A stretch of 64,000 bases of DNA from Novosphingobium jiangmenense (GCF_015694345.1 NZ_JADQDC010000002.1:1-64000), one strand, 5' to 3'; shown: positions 1-9,618, numbered from the stretch's first letter. The notes: generated from the sequence alone by a model not told the origin. Numbers and translations: made by a program.

Positions 1-407
1 ACGTGCTCAAGAAGGAAGGCGTCAACGTCAAGTACGCCATCCACCCGGTCGCGGGCCGCATGCCCGGCCACATGAACGTGCTGCTTGCCGAAGCCAACGT
101 GCCCTACGATGAAGTGTTCGAGCTGGAGGACATCAACAGCGAGTTCGCGCAGGCTGACGTTGCCTTCATCATCGGCGCGAACGACGTGGTCAATCCGGCG
201 GCCAAGACCGACAAATCCTCGCCGATCTACGGCATGCCGGTGTTCGACGTCGACAAGGCCAAGACGATCTTCTTCGTCAAGCGCTCGATGGGCGGTGTGG
301 GCTATGCCGGAGTCGACAACGACGTGTTCTACATGGACCAGACGATGATGCTGCTGGCCGACGCCAAGAAGATGGTCGAAGACATCGTCAAGGCGCTCCA
401 GCACTGA
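1..407 (+). CDS. pntB: NAD(P) transhydrogenase subunit beta, C-terminal part
   Basis: The C-terminal 135 or so residues of the membrane-bound proton-translocating transhydrogenase beta subunit; the gene begins before the window. The visible part is the cytoplasmic NADP(H)-binding domain III. It carries the [18 protein letters not shown] stretch, the [10 protein letters not shown] segment and the SPIYGMPV and [11 protein letters not shown] motifs, all characteristic of PntB. The enzyme passes hydride from NADH to NADP+ using the proton gradient and so supplies NADPH. The stop is TGA at 405-407, and a small lipoprotein gene follows after 14 bases. Identification is secure; only the 5' part is missing. 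Confidence 0.95.
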   Translation, partial: VLKKEGVNVKYAIHPVAGRMPGHMNVLLAEANVPYDEVFELEDINSEFAQADVAFIIGANDVVNPAAKTDKSSPIYGMPVFDVDKAKTIFFVKRSMGGVGYAGVDNDVFYMDQTMMLLADAKKMVEDIVKALQH

Positions 408-421
408 TTGGGGCAGCACTG

Positions 422-742
422 ATGCGCAAAGGCGCTGCCGTCATCGCGATTGCCTTGACGGTGGCAGCCTGCGCGCCCTCGAAACTGGCTTATGGAAAGG
501 TCCGCTCGGCTCTGGTCGATGCGGGCCTTTCCGATTCCAACGCCTCGTGCATGGCAACACGCATGACCGACCGGCTGAGCATCGGACAGCTCAAGCGGTT
601 GCAGGCCCTCCAAGGACCAAAGCGCGGCCTTGCCGACTATGTCGCCACGGTGAAGCGCCTCGGCGATGCCGAACTGCTCGGCGTCACGACAAGCGCCGCA
701 GCGCTCTGTGCGAGCGGTCTGGCGCCGGAGAAGAAGCGCTAG
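422..742 (+). CDS. small putative lipoprotein, function unknown
   Basis: A 106-residue protein. Its N-terminus is a lipoprotein signal: two basic residues (R2, K3), a hydrophobic run, and a lipobox VAAC with the lipidated Cys at position 17. The mature part has two further Cys residues (in NASCMATRMTDRLS and ALCASG), which could form a disulfide in the periplasm. No enzymatic motif is visible. The start is preceded by GGGG at 410-413. It lies 14 bases after pntB and may be cotranscribed with it. I do not recognise a characterised family; similar short lipoproteins are common in sphingomonads. Confidence 0.7.
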   Translation: MRKGAAVIAIALTVAACAPSKLAYGKVRSALVDAGLSDSNASCMATRMTDRLSIGQLKRLQALQGPKRGLADYVATVKRLGDAELLGVTTSAAALCASGLAPEKKR

Positions 743-821
743 CGGTCTGGACCTGTCGCGCGGCCTTTCGTAATGCCGGTGCATACAGGGGGCTGTCATC
801 CCAGCCCGGGGAGTTAACGTT

Positions 822-1511
822 TTGCGCAAGATCGGCCTTATCGGCGGCATGAGCTGGGTTTCGACCCGCACCTACTACGAAGACATCAACCAGCTGGTTC
901 AGGCGCGCACCTCGAAAATGGCAAGCGCGCCGCTGCTGATTGAAAGCCTTGACTTCACCAATCTGATCCGGCTGTCCACGCCAGAGCAGTGGGACCATGC
1001 TGCCGAGGTGTTGACCGACAGCGCCCGCAGGCTTGAACAGGCCGGAGCAACCGCGCTGCTCATTGGCGCCAATTCGATGCACAAGGTCTATGATCAAGTG
1101 GCGGCAGCAGTCTCGGTGCCGGTGATCCACATTGCCGACGCGGTGGGCGCGAAGATGAAGGAAGCGGGCGTCAGCAACGCCACGCTGATCGGCACTCGCA
1201 ACGTCGTGATGGAAAGCTTCTACCGCAAGCGCCTCGTCGCCCACGGCGTCAGCCTGCTGCCGCCGGTGGTCGAGGAAGTCGAGGCGATGGACAAGATCAT
1301 CTACGACGAACTGATGCTGGGCAAGGCCTCGCGCTCGGCCGAGCGCACGTTCAAGACCATGCTGACCAACATGGGGCAGCGTGGGGCGCAGGCAGCGGTG
1401 CTGGCCTGCACCGAGCTCGACATGGTGATCGACGTCGATGCCAACGTCCTGCCGATCTTCGACGGCACGCGCATCCATGCGCAGGCGGCAGTCGACTGGA
1501 TTCTCGGTTGA
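822..1511 (+). CDS. aspartate/glutamate racemase family protein (one catalytic Cys missing)
   Basis: A 229-residue member of the Asp/Glu racemase superfamily, recognised from the N-terminal MRKIGLIGGMSW and the C-terminal LACTELDMVI motif. Classical members use two Cys residues as opposed acid and base. Here the C-terminal one is present (C196) but the N-terminal one, normally in a CTNTMHK-like motif, is replaced by Gly (IGANSMHKV, G82). A single-Cys active site is known in an E. coli L-Asp/Glu-specific racemase (from memory), so the protein may still be active, perhaps in one direction. The start is TTG at 822, eight bases after GGGGAG. The next gene starts seven bases downstream, suggesting cotranscription. 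Confidence 0.85.
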   Translation: MRKIGLIGGMSWVSTRTYYEDINQLVQARTSKMASAPLLIESLDFTNLIRLSTPEQWDHAAEVLTDSARRLEQAGATALLIGANSMHKVYDQVAAAVSVPVIHIADAVGAKMKEAGVSNATLIGTRNVVMESFYRKRLVAHGVSLLPPVVEEVEAMDKIIYDELMLGKASRSAERTFKTMLTNMGQRGAQAAVLACTELDMVIDVDANVLPIFDGTRIHAQAAVDWILG

Positions 1512-1518
1512 GCGCAGC

Positions 1519-2691
1519 GTGATCGAGGGCCGCGCACCTTACGCCAGCGATCCGGCGCGCACACGGGGCCGTGAGTTCGGGCTGGACGACAAGGCCTCGC
1601 GCGGCCCTCGCAGCGCGTTCCAGCGTGATCGCGACAGGATCATTCACTCGATCGCATTCCGGCGGTTGCGCCACAAGACGCAAGTGTTCATCGCCCCCGA
1701 TGGCGACCACTACCGCGTGCGCCTCACGCACAGCCTGGAAGTGGCGCAGATCGGGCGTGTGATTGCCCGCGCTCTGGGACTGGACGAGGATCTGACCGAG
1801 GCGCTGTGCCTTGCTCACGACATCGGCCATCCGCCGTTCGGCCACGCTGGCGAAGACGCGCTCGAAGAGGCGATGGCCGGGGCGGGGGGCTTCGACCACA
1901 ACGCGAACACCCTGCGCGTGCTGATGCGACTCGAAAGCCCCTACTGCGGGCACGAGGGGCTAAACCTGTCGTGGGAGACTCTGGAGGGACTCGCCAAGCA
2001 TAACGGGCCGATCTTCAAGCCGACCTGGGCGCTTGAGGAACTGGACGCGGCCTTCCCGCTGGACCTTACCACCTTTGCCTCGCTGGAAGCGCAAGTCGCG
2101 GCGATATCGGACGACATCGCCTACGATAACCATGACATCGACGATGGGCTGAGGGCAGGGTTCCTGTGTCTCGACCAGCTGCTCGAACTACCCTCGGTGG
2201 CCGAGCAGTGGCGCGAAATCGAACGTCGCTTTCCCGGTGCCCCGCAGGACCGGATGCTGCGAGAGCTGGTGCGCGGCCAGATCGGCCACATGGTGAACGA
2301 CGTGATCGCGACGGCACAGGCCAACATCGCAGAGACAGGCGTTGCGAGCGTCGAGGATGTGCGATGCGCCGGTCGTCCGCTGGCGACTTTCTCGGCGGCG
2401 ATGGGCGAGGAGGAGCGGGCGCTCAAGCAGTTCATGTACCAGCGCCTCTATCTGCACGAGGAGCAGTGCCAGACGGCGGACCGCGCCAAGGGCGTGATTG
2501 CCTCTCTGTTCAAGGCCTATGCCGACGATCCGAAGCTGATGCCCGAAAGCTGGCAGGCTTCGCTTCCGGCAACCGAACCCGCCAAGACCCGGCACATGGC
2601 CGACTTCATCTCGGGCATGACCGACCGCTATGCGATCGACAGCTACGCCAGGCTGTTCGGACAGGCGCCGGAGGGTTTGCGCAATGTCTGA
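1519..2691 (+). CDS. dgt: deoxyguanosinetriphosphate triphosphohydrolase-like protein
   Basis: A 390-residue HD-domain dNTP triphosphohydrolase. These enzymes release tripolyphosphate from dNTPs, often dGTP, and tune nucleotide pools. Near the N-terminus RDRDRIIHSIAFRRLRHKTQ is the family signature. H71, then H100-D101 in LAHDIGHPPFGH, and a later Asp in AISDDIAYDNHDIDDG form the H..HD..D metal site. The C-terminal part matches the helical region of the shorter Dgt-like clade. The start is GTG at 1519, seven bases after the racemase stop; upstream in-frame codons do not match the family. The 3' end overlaps the next gene by eight bases. Confidence 0.9.
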   Translation: MIEGRAPYASDPARTRGREFGLDDKASRGPRSAFQRDRDRIIHSIAFRRLRHKTQVFIAPDGDHYRVRLTHSLEVAQIGRVIARALGLDEDLTEALCLAHDIGHPPFGHAGEDALEEAMAGAGGFDHNANTLRVLMRLESPYCGHEGLNLSWETLEGLAKHNGPIFKPTWALEELDAAFPLDLTTFASLEAQVAAISDDIAYDNHDIDDGLRAGFLCLDQLLELPSVAEQWREIERRFPGAPQDRMLRELVRGQIGHMVNDVIATAQANIAETGVASVEDVRCAGRPLATFSAAMGEEERALKQFMYQRLYLHEEQCQTADRAKGVIASLFKAYADDPKLMPESWQASLPATEPAKTRHMADFISGMTDRYAIDSYARLFGQAPEGLRNV

Positions 2692-3361
2692 GCAGACGCG
2701 TGTGGTTCTTGTCGGTGCCACCGGATTGATCGGCCGCGCGGTGATGGCCGAAGCGGTAGGCCGCTCCGATATCCACCTCGTCGCCGTCGCGCGGCGCGAA
2801 GTGCCGCTGCCCAAGGGGGCGCGGATGGAGATGCTGCTGTCCGACACCGGGCACTGGTCCGATGCCATTGCGGCAGGCCGCCCGGATACTGTGGTTATTG
2901 CGCTTGGCACCACGATCAAGGCTGTCGGCGGGGACAAGCAGGCTTTCCGCGCTGTGGATCACGACCTGGTGTTGGAATGTGCCGCTGCCGCCAAGGCTGC
3001 GGGCGCGCGGCAGCTGATCGTGATATCCTCGGTCGGCGCGCAGTTCTCGTCGAAGAACTTCTACCTCTCGGTCAAGGGCGAGGTGGAAGACAAGCTGGCC
3101 AAGCTGCATCTGGATCGGCTCGACGTGATCCGGCCCGGCCTGCTGCGCGGGAAACGCGAAGGCGCGCCGCGCCCTGCGGAGCGGATCGGCATGATCCTCA
3201 GTCCGTTGGCGGACCTGTTGATGCTAGGGTCGTTGCGCAAATACCGCTCGGCCAAGGCCAGCGACGTTGCTCGCGTGATCCTGACGCTGGCCGGCGCAAA
3301 GCAGGGCGGGCGCTTCGTCCACCAGCATGACGAGATGCGCCGCATCCTGCGCCGGGGATAA
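2684..3361 (+). CDS. NAD(P)-binding (NmrA/HTATIP2-like) protein
   Basis: A 225-residue atypical SDR with an N-terminal Rossmann motif VVLVGATGLIGRAV (G11, G14, G17). The mid-region VISSVGAQFSSKNFYLSVKGEVEDKL contains S and YLSVK in the arrangement of the SDR catalytic Tyr-xxx-Lys. The IRPGLLRGKREG segment resembles the HTATIP2/YbjT-like group of NAD(P)H-binding proteins. The substrate is unknown. The ATG at 2684 lies inside the end of the dGTPase gene, so the two are translationally coupled. Transcription probably ends before the riboswitch that follows. Confidence 0.8.
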   Translation: MSEQTRVVLVGATGLIGRAVMAEAVGRSDIHLVAVARREVPLPKGARMEMLLSDTGHWSDAIAAGRPDTVVIALGTTIKAVGGDKQAFRAVDHDLVLECAAAAKAAGARQLIVISSVGAQFSSKNFYLSVKGEVEDKLAKLHLDRLDVIRPGLLRGKREGAPRPAERIGMILSPLADLLMLGSLRKYRSAKASDVARVILTLAGAKQGGRFVHQHDEMRRILRRG

Positions 3362-3417
3362 GCTCGTCTCACGGCGGTTGACTTCACGCTGCACTGCAAC
3401 GAAGAGGAACCGTCGCT

Positions 3418-3645
3418 GATCGCGCGGGAGAGTTCTCTCGATTCGTTCAGGATCGAGAGACGCCGAAGGAGCAACCGCCCCGGAATCTCTCAGGCAAATG
3501 GACCGCGTTGGTCGATAGCGACACTCTGGAAAGTGCCGCTTCCCGCAAAGGGAAGGGCCGCCGAAGGGGTAACCCCATCCAAACCCGTCTGGAGAGGCGG
3601 GCGGGGGAAAGCTCTCAGGTTTCCGTGACAGAGGGGGCGCCGCAT
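3418..3645 (+). promoter_or_regulatory. tandem glycine riboswitch (gcvT element)
   Basis: Two consecutive copies of the glycine aptamer core lie upstream of gcvT. The first contains CGCCGAAGGAGCAACCG followed by TCTCAGGCAAATGGACCG (about 3461-3505). The second contains GCCGAAGGGGTAACC followed by CTCTCAGGTTTCCGTGACAG (about 3558-3632). The linker between them is short, as in the cooperative tandem class. The element sits in a 304-base gene-free leader before gcvT and should switch the glycine cleavage operon on when glycine is plentiful. A TTGACT at 3378-3383 could be a -35 element, but I see no clear -10. The aptamer edges are approximate. Confidence 0.93.
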
Positions 3646-3674
3646 GGCGTCTGAACTGCACGGGAATGATATTT

Positions 3675-4853
3675 GTGAGCGACACATACAATAGCTCTGG
3701 CAATAACTCCGGCGAAATTGCCGACGTCGATCCGGACGTGCCGGCCGGCCCGCTGACCTTGCCGCTCGACCAGTGGCACCGCGCGCGCGGCGGCCGCATG
3801 GTCGATTTCGCCGGTTACTGGATGCCGGTCCAGTTTGAAGGAATCATCGCCGAACACCTCTGGACCCGCGAAAACGCCGGATTCTTCGACGTTTCGCACA
3901 TGGGCCAGCTCTACCTGTCAGGCGAAGACGTGGAGGCGGCGCTTGAAGCTGTCCTGCCAATCGACCTTTCGACCCTGCCTGTCGGCGGCGTGCGCTATTC
4001 GCTGCTGCTCAACGAAGAGGGCGGTATTCTCGACGACCTGATGGTCACGCGCTGGCGCACCGGCTTCTATCTCGTCGTCAACGGCGCGACCAAGTGGGAT
4101 GACATCGGCCACTTGCGCGAGCATCTGCCCGATGCGGTCACCATCAATCACCTTGAGGACAGCGCGCTCTTCGCGCTGCAAGGCCCGAAGGCGTTTGAAG
4201 CCCTCGAACAGCTGGTCACCGGCGAGCACCCGCTCTCCGCACTCACTTTCATGCGCGGCGGCCAGTTCAAGCTCGGCGGGGTCGATGCGTGGATCAGCCG
4301 CTCGGGTTATACCGGCGAAGACGGCTTCGAGATCGCGGTTCCGGCCGAAAATGCAGCCGAACTTGCCGACCTGATCTGCGCCCAGTCGCAGGTGAAACCC
4401 ATCGGCCTAGGCGCGCGTGACAGCCTGCGACTTGAAGCCGGCCTTCCGCTCTACGGCCACGACATGACCGAAACGGTCGATCCCGTGAGCGCCGACCTGC
4501 TGTTCGGCGTCAACAAGCGCCGCCGCAACGAAGGTTGCTTCATCGGCGCGGACAAGGTCCTGCCGCTGATCGGTGCCGGAGCGCCCACCCGTCGCGTCGG
4601 CCTCGCCATCGAAGGCCGCATGGCCGCGCGCGAAGGCGCCAAGGTGCTTTCCGGCGAAACCGAAGTCGGCACCGTCACTTCGGGCGGTTTCTCGCCCAGC
4701 CTCGAGCGCCCGATCGCCATGGCTTATGTGCCGGCCGATCTCGCTGCCCCCGGCACCCCGCTTTCCATCGACGTGCGCGGCCGCAAGCTCGCCGCCAGCG
4801 TCGTGCCCATGCCTTTCGTTCCCCATCGCTACCATCGCAAAGGAGCCGCCTGA
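3675..4853 (+). CDS. gcvT: glycine cleavage system T protein (aminomethyltransferase)
   Basis: T protein of the glycine cleavage system; it transfers the one-carbon unit from the aminomethyl-lipoyl H protein to tetrahydrofolate and releases ammonia. Recognised from [21 protein letters not shown] near the N-terminus, [13 protein letters not shown], the [10 protein letters not shown] motif and [20 protein letters not shown]. The length from GTG 3675 is 392 residues, normal for bacteria. I chose GTG 3675 because GGGA (3662-3665) lies nine bases before it; ATG at 3666 directly abuts the same sequence and is the alternative. First gene after the glycine riboswitch; its TGA overlaps the gcvH ATG by one base. 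Confidence 0.95.
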   Translation: MSDTYNSSGNNSGEIADVDPDVPAGPLTLPLDQWHRARGGRMVDFAGYWMPVQFEGIIAEHLWTRENAGFFDVSHMGQLYLSGEDVEAALEAVLPIDLSTLPVGGVRYSLLLNEEGGILDDLMVTRWRTGFYLVVNGATKWDDIGHLREHLPDAVTINHLEDSALFALQGPKAFEALEQLVTGEHPLSALTFMRGGQFKLGGVDAWISRSGYTGEDGFEIAVPAENAAELADLICAQSQVKPIGLGARDSLRLEAGLPLYGHDMTETVDPVSADLLFGVNKRRRNEGCFIGADKVLPLIGAGAPTRRVGLAIEGRMAAREGAKVLSGETEVGTVTSGGFSPSLERPIAMAYVPADLAAPGTPLSIDVRGRKLAASVVPMPFVPHRYHRKGAA

Positions 4854-5224
4854 TGAGCCGCTATTTCACCAAGGACCACGAATGGATCGCGGTCGAAGGC
4901 GCTGAAGCGACGGTCGGGATCACCGACTACGCGCAGAGCCAGCTGGGCGACATCACCTTCGTCGAACTCCCCGGCGAGGGCAGCGAGGTCGGCAAGGGCG
5001 ACAGCGCCTCGGTGGTCGACAGCGTCAAGGCTGCGTCCGACGTCTACGCCCCGGTCTCGGGCAAGGTCACAGTGGCCAACGCGGCGCTCGAAGACGAGCC
5101 CGAACTGGTCAACTCGGACCCCGAAGGTGAGGGCTGGCTGTGGAAGATGACCCTTTCCGACACAGCCGAACTCGAAGGCCTGATGGATGAGGCCGCCTAC
5201 CAGGCCTACGTCGCGGAGCTGTGA
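4853..5224 (+). CDS. gcvH: glycine cleavage system H protein
   Basis: The 123-residue lipoyl carrier of the glycine cleavage system. [10 protein letters not shown] and [19 protein letters not shown] are typical. The lipoylated Lys is K59 in [17 protein letters not shown]; the usual ESVKA is DSVKA here, a conservative change. The C-terminal [12 protein letters not shown] is also family-typical. The ATG overlaps the gcvT stop (TGATG), indicating translational coupling. It shuttles the aminomethyl group from the P protein to the T protein. Confidence 0.96.
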   Translation: MSRYFTKDHEWIAVEGAEATVGITDYAQSQLGDITFVELPGEGSEVGKGDSASVVDSVKAASDVYAPVSGKVTVANAALEDEPELVNSDPEGEGWLWKMTLSDTAELEGLMDEAAYQAYVAEL

Positions 5225-5228
5225 TCCC

Positions 5229-6587
5229 ATGCGCTACCTTCCCCTGACCGACGCCGACCGGAGCGCAATGCTCTCGGTCATCGGCGCGGGCTCGATCGAC
5301 GAACTGTTCGCCGATGTGCCCGCCGAGGCGCGCCTTGCCGTCCCCATCGCAGGCCTGCCCAACCATGCCACCGAATTGGCCGTTGAACGCCACATGGCGC
5401 GGCTTTCGGCGAACAACACCACTGCCGGATCGGTGCCGTTTTTCCTTGGCGCCGGGGCCTATCGCCACCACGTGCCCGCCACTGTCGATCACATGATCCA
5501 GCGCGGCGAATTCCTTACGGCCTACACCCCCTATCAGCCGGAAATCGCGCAAGGCACGCTGCAGGTGCTGTTCGAGTTCCAGACGCAGGTAGCGCGGCTG
5601 TTCGGCACCGACGTTGCCAATGCCTCGCTCTACGACGGTTCGACTGCGTGCTGGGAAGCGATTGCCATGGCGGGCCGCGTGACCAAGCGCGGCAAGGCCG
5701 TGCTATCGGGCGGCGTGCATCCGCATTATGTCGAAACCGCGCGCACGATGGCAAAGTTCACCGGCGACGTGCTCGACACCAGCGCGCCGGTTCTGGAAGC
5801 CACGCCCGACGATGATGCGCTGATCGCGAAGATCGACGCTGAAACCTCGTGCGTCGTCGTGCAATACCCCGACATACTCGGCCGCATCCCCGATCTCGCC
5901 AAGATTGCCGCCGCCGCCCAAGGCGCGGGTGCGCTGCTGATCGCGGTGGTGACCGAACCGGTCGCGCTTGGCGTGCTGCAGAGCCCTGGCAGCCTCGGCG
6001 CCGATATCGTCGTGGGCGAGGGGCAGTCGCTCGGCGTCGGCCTCCAGTTCGGCGGCCCGTACCTCGGCCTGTTCGGTTGCCGTGAGAAGTACCTGCGCCA
6101 GATCCCCGGTCGCCTTTGTGGCGAGACGGTAGACGCCGATGGCAAGCGCGGTTTCGTGCTCACGCTCTCCACCCGCGAGCAGCACATCCGCCGCGAGAAG
6201 GCGACGAGCAACATCTGCACCAACTCCGGCCTGTGCGCGCTGGCTTTCTCGATCCACATGACGCTGCTCGGCGGTTCGGGTCTGGCGGACATGGCCAAGC
6301 TCAGCCACCTCGCCGCGCGCAAGACGGCTGCCGCTCTGGCCGGGGTGCCCGGCGTGACGGTGGTCAACAGCCATTACTTCAACGAATTCGCGGTGACCCT
6401 GCCGACCGACGCGCGCCAGATCGTCCGCGATCTCGCCGACCGTCAGGTGCTGGGCGGCATCTCGCTCGGGCGGCTCTATCCGCAGGAAACGGCGCTCGCG
6501 AACGGCATGGTCGTCGCTGCCACCGAATGCACGACTGACGAGGACATCGCCGCGCTGGTCTCGGCGCTGAAGGAGGTGCTGGCATGA
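5229..6587 (+). CDS. gcvPA: glycine dehydrogenase (decarboxylating) subunit 1
   Basis: The 452-residue N-terminal subunit of a split P protein, which in many enterobacteria and eukaryotes is one long chain. Features include [15 protein letters not shown] at the start, [15 protein letters not shown], the [22 protein letters not shown] signature, [12 protein letters not shown] and the [25 protein letters not shown] motif. It pairs with the following PLP-binding subunit to decarboxylate glycine and load the methylamine on GcvH. ATG 5229 lies four bases after the gcvH stop. The 3' end overlaps gcvPB by ATGA, consistent with equimolar synthesis. Confidence 0.96.
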   Translation: MRYLPLTDADRSAMLSVIGAGSIDELFADVPAEARLAVPIAGLPNHATELAVERHMARLSANNTTAGSVPFFLGAGAYRHHVPATVDHMIQRGEFLTAYTPYQPEIAQGTLQVLFEFQTQVARLFGTDVANASLYDGSTACWEAIAMAGRVTKRGKAVLSGGVHPHYVETARTMAKFTGDVLDTSAPVLEATPDDDALIAKIDAETSCVVVQYPDILGRIPDLAKIAAAAQGAGALLIAVVTEPVALGVLQSPGSLGADIVVGEGQSLGVGLQFGGPYLGLFGCREKYLRQIPGRLCGETVDADGKRGFVLTLSTREQHIRREKATSNICTNSGLCALAFSIHMTLLGGSGLADMAKLSHLAARKTAAALAGVPGVTVVNSHYFNEFAVTLPTDARQIVRDLADRQVLGGISLGRLYPQETALANGMVVAATECTTDEDIAALVSALKEVLA

Positions 6588-8137
6588 ACGCGATCAATCC
6601 CACCGGATGGCGTCCCTCGATGGGCGAGAACGCGCCCGACAACGGCATCCAGACCTTCACCTGCAACCGCGCATTGCAGCTCGAGGAGCCACTCCTGTTC
6701 GAACTCGGCAATGCCGATCGTTCGGGCGTGGACTTCCCCGAGACCGATGGCATCGACCTTTCGGCCCTTGGGCCGATGGCACGGGCCGAACGTCCCGATC
6801 TCCCGGGCCTGTCGGAGCCGGAGACCGTCCGCCACTACACCCGCCTGTCGCGGCAGAACTATGCGATCGACCTCGGCCTGTTCCCGCTCGGCTCGTGCAC
6901 GATGAAGCACAACCCGCGGCTTGACGAGAAGGTCGCGCGCATGCCCGGCTTTGCCGACGTTCATCCGCTGCAGCCGGTCCACACGGTGCAAGGCGCACTG
7001 GGTGTGATCAACGAGCTGGCGCACTGGCTGATCGAACTCACCGGCATGCACGGCGTGGCGATGACGCCAAAGGCCGGTGCCCATGGCGAACTTTGCGGTC
7101 TGCTCTGCATCCGCGCCGCTCTGGAAGCCAAGGGCGATCCGCGCGACGTCATCCTCGTGCCGGAAAGCGCGCATGGCACCAATCCGGCGACGGCGGCCTT
7201 CGCCGGGTTCAAGGTCGAGAATATCCCGGCCACCCCGGACGGTCGCGTCGATACCGCAGCGCTCACTGCGCGGCTTGGGCCGGACGTTGCGGGCGTGATG
7301 ATTACCAATCCCAACACCTGCGGGTTGTTCGAGCGTGATCTCAAGATCATCGCCGATGCGGTCCACGCTGCGGGCGGATACGTCTATTGCGACGGTGCCA
7401 ACTTCAACGCCATCGTCGGGCGCGTGCGTCCGGGTGACCTTGGCGTCGATGCCATGCACATCAACCTGCACAAGACCTTCTCCACCCCGCACGGGGGCGG
7501 TGGTCCGGGTTCAGGGCCGGTGGTGCTGTCCGAAGCGCTTTCCCCGTTCGGTCCGCTGCCCTTCACCGCGCGGCAGGCCGATGGCTCGATCAAGCTGATC
7601 GAGGAAGAGCAGGCGCATGAGGAGCACCCGCATGCGTTCGGCCGCATGTGCGCTTTCCACGGCCAGATGGGCATGTACACCCGCGCGCTCGCCTACATCC
7701 TCAGCCACGGCGCTGACGGGTTGCGGCAGGTATCTGGCGATGCGGTGCTGAACGCCAACTACGTGCTTCGCAGCCTCGACGACGTGCTCGATGCCCCGTT
7801 CGGTGCAGCAGGCCCTTGCATGCACGAAGCGCTGTTCTCTGACGATGGCTTTGCCCCAGGGTTCTCGACCAACGATCTCGCCAAAGGCCTGATCGACGAG
7901 GGCTATCACCCGATGACGGTCTACTTCCCGCTCGTCGTCCACGGCGCGATGCTGGTGGAGCCGACCGAAACCGAGAGCAAGGCCGGGCTCGACCAGTTCA
8001 TCGGTGCCATGCGCTCGCTGGCCGAGCGGGCGCGGGCAGGGGACGAACTGCTCAAGTCAGCCCCGCATCTGGCTCCACGCCGTCGCCTTGATGAGACGCT
8101 GGCGGCGCGAAAGCCCAAGCTGGTCTACAAGGACTAA
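6584..8137 (+). CDS. gcvPB: glycine dehydrogenase (decarboxylating) subunit 2
   Basis: The 517-residue C-terminal, PLP-binding subunit of the split P protein. PLP should be held by K297 in [20 protein letters not shown]. Other family motifs are [13 protein letters not shown]-like ([15 protein letters not shown]), [29 protein letters not shown] and [11 protein letters not shown]. It overlaps gcvPA by four bases and closes the gcvTHPAPB operon. The operon lacks lpd, the L protein, normally shared with 2-oxoacid dehydrogenases and encoded elsewhere. A strong terminator follows. Confidence 0.96.
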   Translation: MNAINPTGWRPSMGENAPDNGIQTFTCNRALQLEEPLLFELGNADRSGVDFPETDGIDLSALGPMARAERPDLPGLSEPETVRHYTRLSRQNYAIDLGLFPLGSCTMKHNPRLDEKVARMPGFADVHPLQPVHTVQGALGVINELAHWLIELTGMHGVAMTPKAGAHGELCGLLCIRAALEAKGDPRDVILVPESAHGTNPATAAFAGFKVENIPATPDGRVDTAALTARLGPDVAGVMITNPNTCGLFERDLKIIADAVHAAGGYVYCDGANFNAIVGRVRPGDLGVDAMHINLHKTFSTPHGGGGPGSGPVVLSEALSPFGPLPFTARQADGSIKLIEEEQAHEEHPHAFGRMCAFHGQMGMYTRALAYILSHGADGLRQVSGDAVLNANYVLRSLDDVLDAPFGAAGPCMHEALFSDDGFAPGFSTNDLAKGLIDEGYHPMTVYFPLVVHGAMLVEPTETESKAGLDQFIGAMRSLAERARAGDELLKSAPHLAPRRRLDETLAARKPKLVYKD

Positions 8138-8144
8138 AGATACG

Positions 8145-8182
8145 AAAAGGGCCGCCCCGGATGTCTGGAGCGGCCCATTTTC
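8145..8182. terminator. bidirectional rho-independent terminator
   Basis: A hairpin with arms GGGCCGC (8149-8155) and GCGGCCC (8170-8176) has a loop of about 14 bases. A-rich sequence (CGAAAA) precedes it and ATTTTCT follows, so it can end transcription on both strands. It lies between gcvPB and the convergent entericidin-like gene. Confidence 0.85.
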
Positions 8183-8197
8183 TCGCCAAAGAAACGA

Positions 8198-8329
8198 TCA
8201 GTTGATTGCTTCTTCGGTCGTGTTTGCGGCCGACTTGAGGTCGTCGCCGGCGCCGCGAACGGTGTTGCAGGCGGTGGCGCCGAGGAGAAGGCCACCCATC
8301 ATGGTGGCGAAAACGAACTTGCGGATCAT
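8198..8329 (-). CDS. entericidin A/B family lipoprotein
   Basis: A 43-residue lipoprotein. Basic residues (R3, K4), a hydrophobic helix and the lipobox GATAC with C21 precede a short helical tail NTVRGAGDDLKSAANTTEEAIN. This is the size and pattern of entericidin-like outer-membrane lipoproteins, which in E. coli form a toxin/antidote pair linked to stationary phase. The start ATG (8327-8329) has AGGTG upstream on the minus strand. Only one member is present, so a two-component antidote/toxin arrangement is not supported. Function in sphingomonads is not established. Confidence 0.8.
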   Translation of the reverse strand: MIRKFVFATMMGGLLLGATACNTVRGAGDDLKSAANTTEEAIN

Positions 8330-8415
8330 GGCTTTCACCTTTCGAACTTGTTTTGTGAGGACAGGCCTCACGATCAGGACGAAGGGGAAAACGCGCCATG
8401 GCTGGCGCGGTTCCA

Positions 8416-9330
8416 TCACGTGGCCAGAGGGGCAGGGTTCCGGCTGCGCGAAAGCACGTGCTCGCGCCAGGCGATGAGCAGGCTCGCCCCGATGATGATC
8501 GGCGCACCAAGCCACGTCGTAGCCGGCGGAAGGTGGTCGAAGATCAGCCAGCCCCAGAACGTCGCCCATGCCAACTGGATGTAATCGACCACGATCACGC
8601 TGGAGACCGAGCCGAAGCGGAGCGATGCGGTCATCGCGATCTGCGCGAACAGACCGGAGACGCCGATCCCGATCAGCATGGCCCACCCCACCAGATCGTG
8701 GTGCAAGTCCTGCCCGATCAGGCCCAGCGCAAGCACCGGCGCGCTGAAGGCCGAGAAGTAGAAGACCACGGTGAGAGGCTCTTCGGTGCGTCCGAGGTCC
8801 CGCAATTGAATGGTCACCAGAGCGACCATGAATGCAGCGCCAATGCCTACTGCAATGCCGAAGGGTGGCAGGCTTGACGTGTCCGGTCCAGCAATCACCA
8901 GCACACCAAGGAGGCCCATCAGCACGGCGGTCCAGCGCCAGACGCCGACCTTTTCCTTCAGGAAGACAGCGGACAGGATCACGGCAAAGATCGGCGTGGT
9001 GAAGCCGAGAATTGTCGCCTCTGCCAGCGGCAGCAGCCTGACAACGCCGAGAGTGAGAAACATGCCCGTACCGCCGATCAGGGCGCGCCGGGCGTGGATC
9101 CACGGGCGCTTTGTCTTAAGGCGCCCAACCTGTCCGCGCGCGACCAGCCAGCCGAAGATGGCCAGCGCGGGGAGGGCTTGGCGAAAGAACAGCGTTTCAG
9201 GCAGGGCAATGTTGCGCTCGCCAGTCAACTTGACCAGCAGCAGCATCACGGAGAACAGCACCGTCGCCAGAAAACGCAGGCCGAGAGCGAGCATCGGACG
9301 GTCTTGGGCGGGTGGCTTCGGTGCGGACAT
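8416..9330 (-). CDS. EamA-family DMT transporter
   Basis: A 304-residue inner-membrane protein with about ten predicted transmembrane helices in two EamA repeats. The first is in LRFLATVLFSVMLLLVKL through ILSAVFLKEKVGVWRW; the second ends in VVDYIQLAWATFWGWLIFDHLPP. The KEK and YIQL motifs match drug/metabolite exporters of the RhaT/YdcZ/RarD type. The substrate is unknown. I chose the ATG at 9328-9330 because it gives a normal short cytoplasmic N-terminus; an upstream in-frame ATG at 9393 would add a Lys/Arg-rich extension and overlap the divergent gene. Transcribed alone. Confidence 0.85.
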   Translation of the reverse strand: MSAPKPPAQDRPMLALGLRFLATVLFSVMLLLVKLTGERNIALPETLFFRQALPALAIFGWLVARGQVGRLKTKRPWIHARRALIGGTGMFLTLGVVRLLPLAEATILGFTTPIFAVILSAVFLKEKVGVWRWTAVLMGLLGVLVIAGPDTSSLPPFGIAVGIGAAFMVALVTIQLRDLGRTEEPLTVVFYFSAFSAPVLALGLIGQDLHHDLVGWAMLIGIGVSGLFAQIAMTASLRFGSVSSVIVVDYIQLAWATFWGWLIFDHLPPATTWLGAPIIIGASLLIAWREHVLSRSRNPAPLAT

Positions 9331-9392
9331 TGCCTTGGGCAATAGGCCTTTGCCCCTTGCGATCAACCCCTTCCTTGCCCATCTGGCGGGCA

Positions 9393-9611
9393 ATGGAAGA
9401 CTTGTTCCCGCACATCTGGCAGTTTCACCTCACGGCGGGAGCGCTGGCGCTCACCGTCGCCCTGACCTCGGTGTGGGCGGAGCGCCGTCGGCTGCGGCGG
9501 GTCAACCTTGATGCGGTCGGGTTCATGCCCTGGACCGTGATCTACATGGTCACGTTCATCGCCGCCTGCGTGTTCCTGGGGCTGGCCGCGAGGGAATGGT
9601 TCGCGGCCTGA
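9393..9611 (+). CDS. small two-helix membrane protein, unknown function
   Basis: A 72-residue protein with two hydrophobic segments (WQFHLTAGALALTVALTSVW and VIYMVTFIAACVFLGLAA) separated by a basic loop AERRRLRRVNLD. It is probably an inner-membrane hairpin with the loop in the cytoplasm. The ATG at 9393 follows GGCGGG at a short distance. It is divergent from the EamA transporter and convergent with cpaF, ending seven bases before the cpaF stop. No family function is recognised. Confidence 0.6.
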   Translation: MEDLFPHIWQFHLTAGALALTVALTSVWAERRRLRRVNLDAVGFMPWTVIYMVTFIAACVFLGLAAREWFAA

Positions 9612-9618
9612 TCCCGGA

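Noticed and set aside
3615-3899. Minus-strand frame across the riboswitch and gcvT start
   Set aside because: It would antisense the riboswitch and gcvT; no start signal or family support.
8198-8329. Entericidin-like gene considered as a toxin-antitoxin pair
   Set aside because: Only one small lipoprotein is present and no partner was found on either strand.
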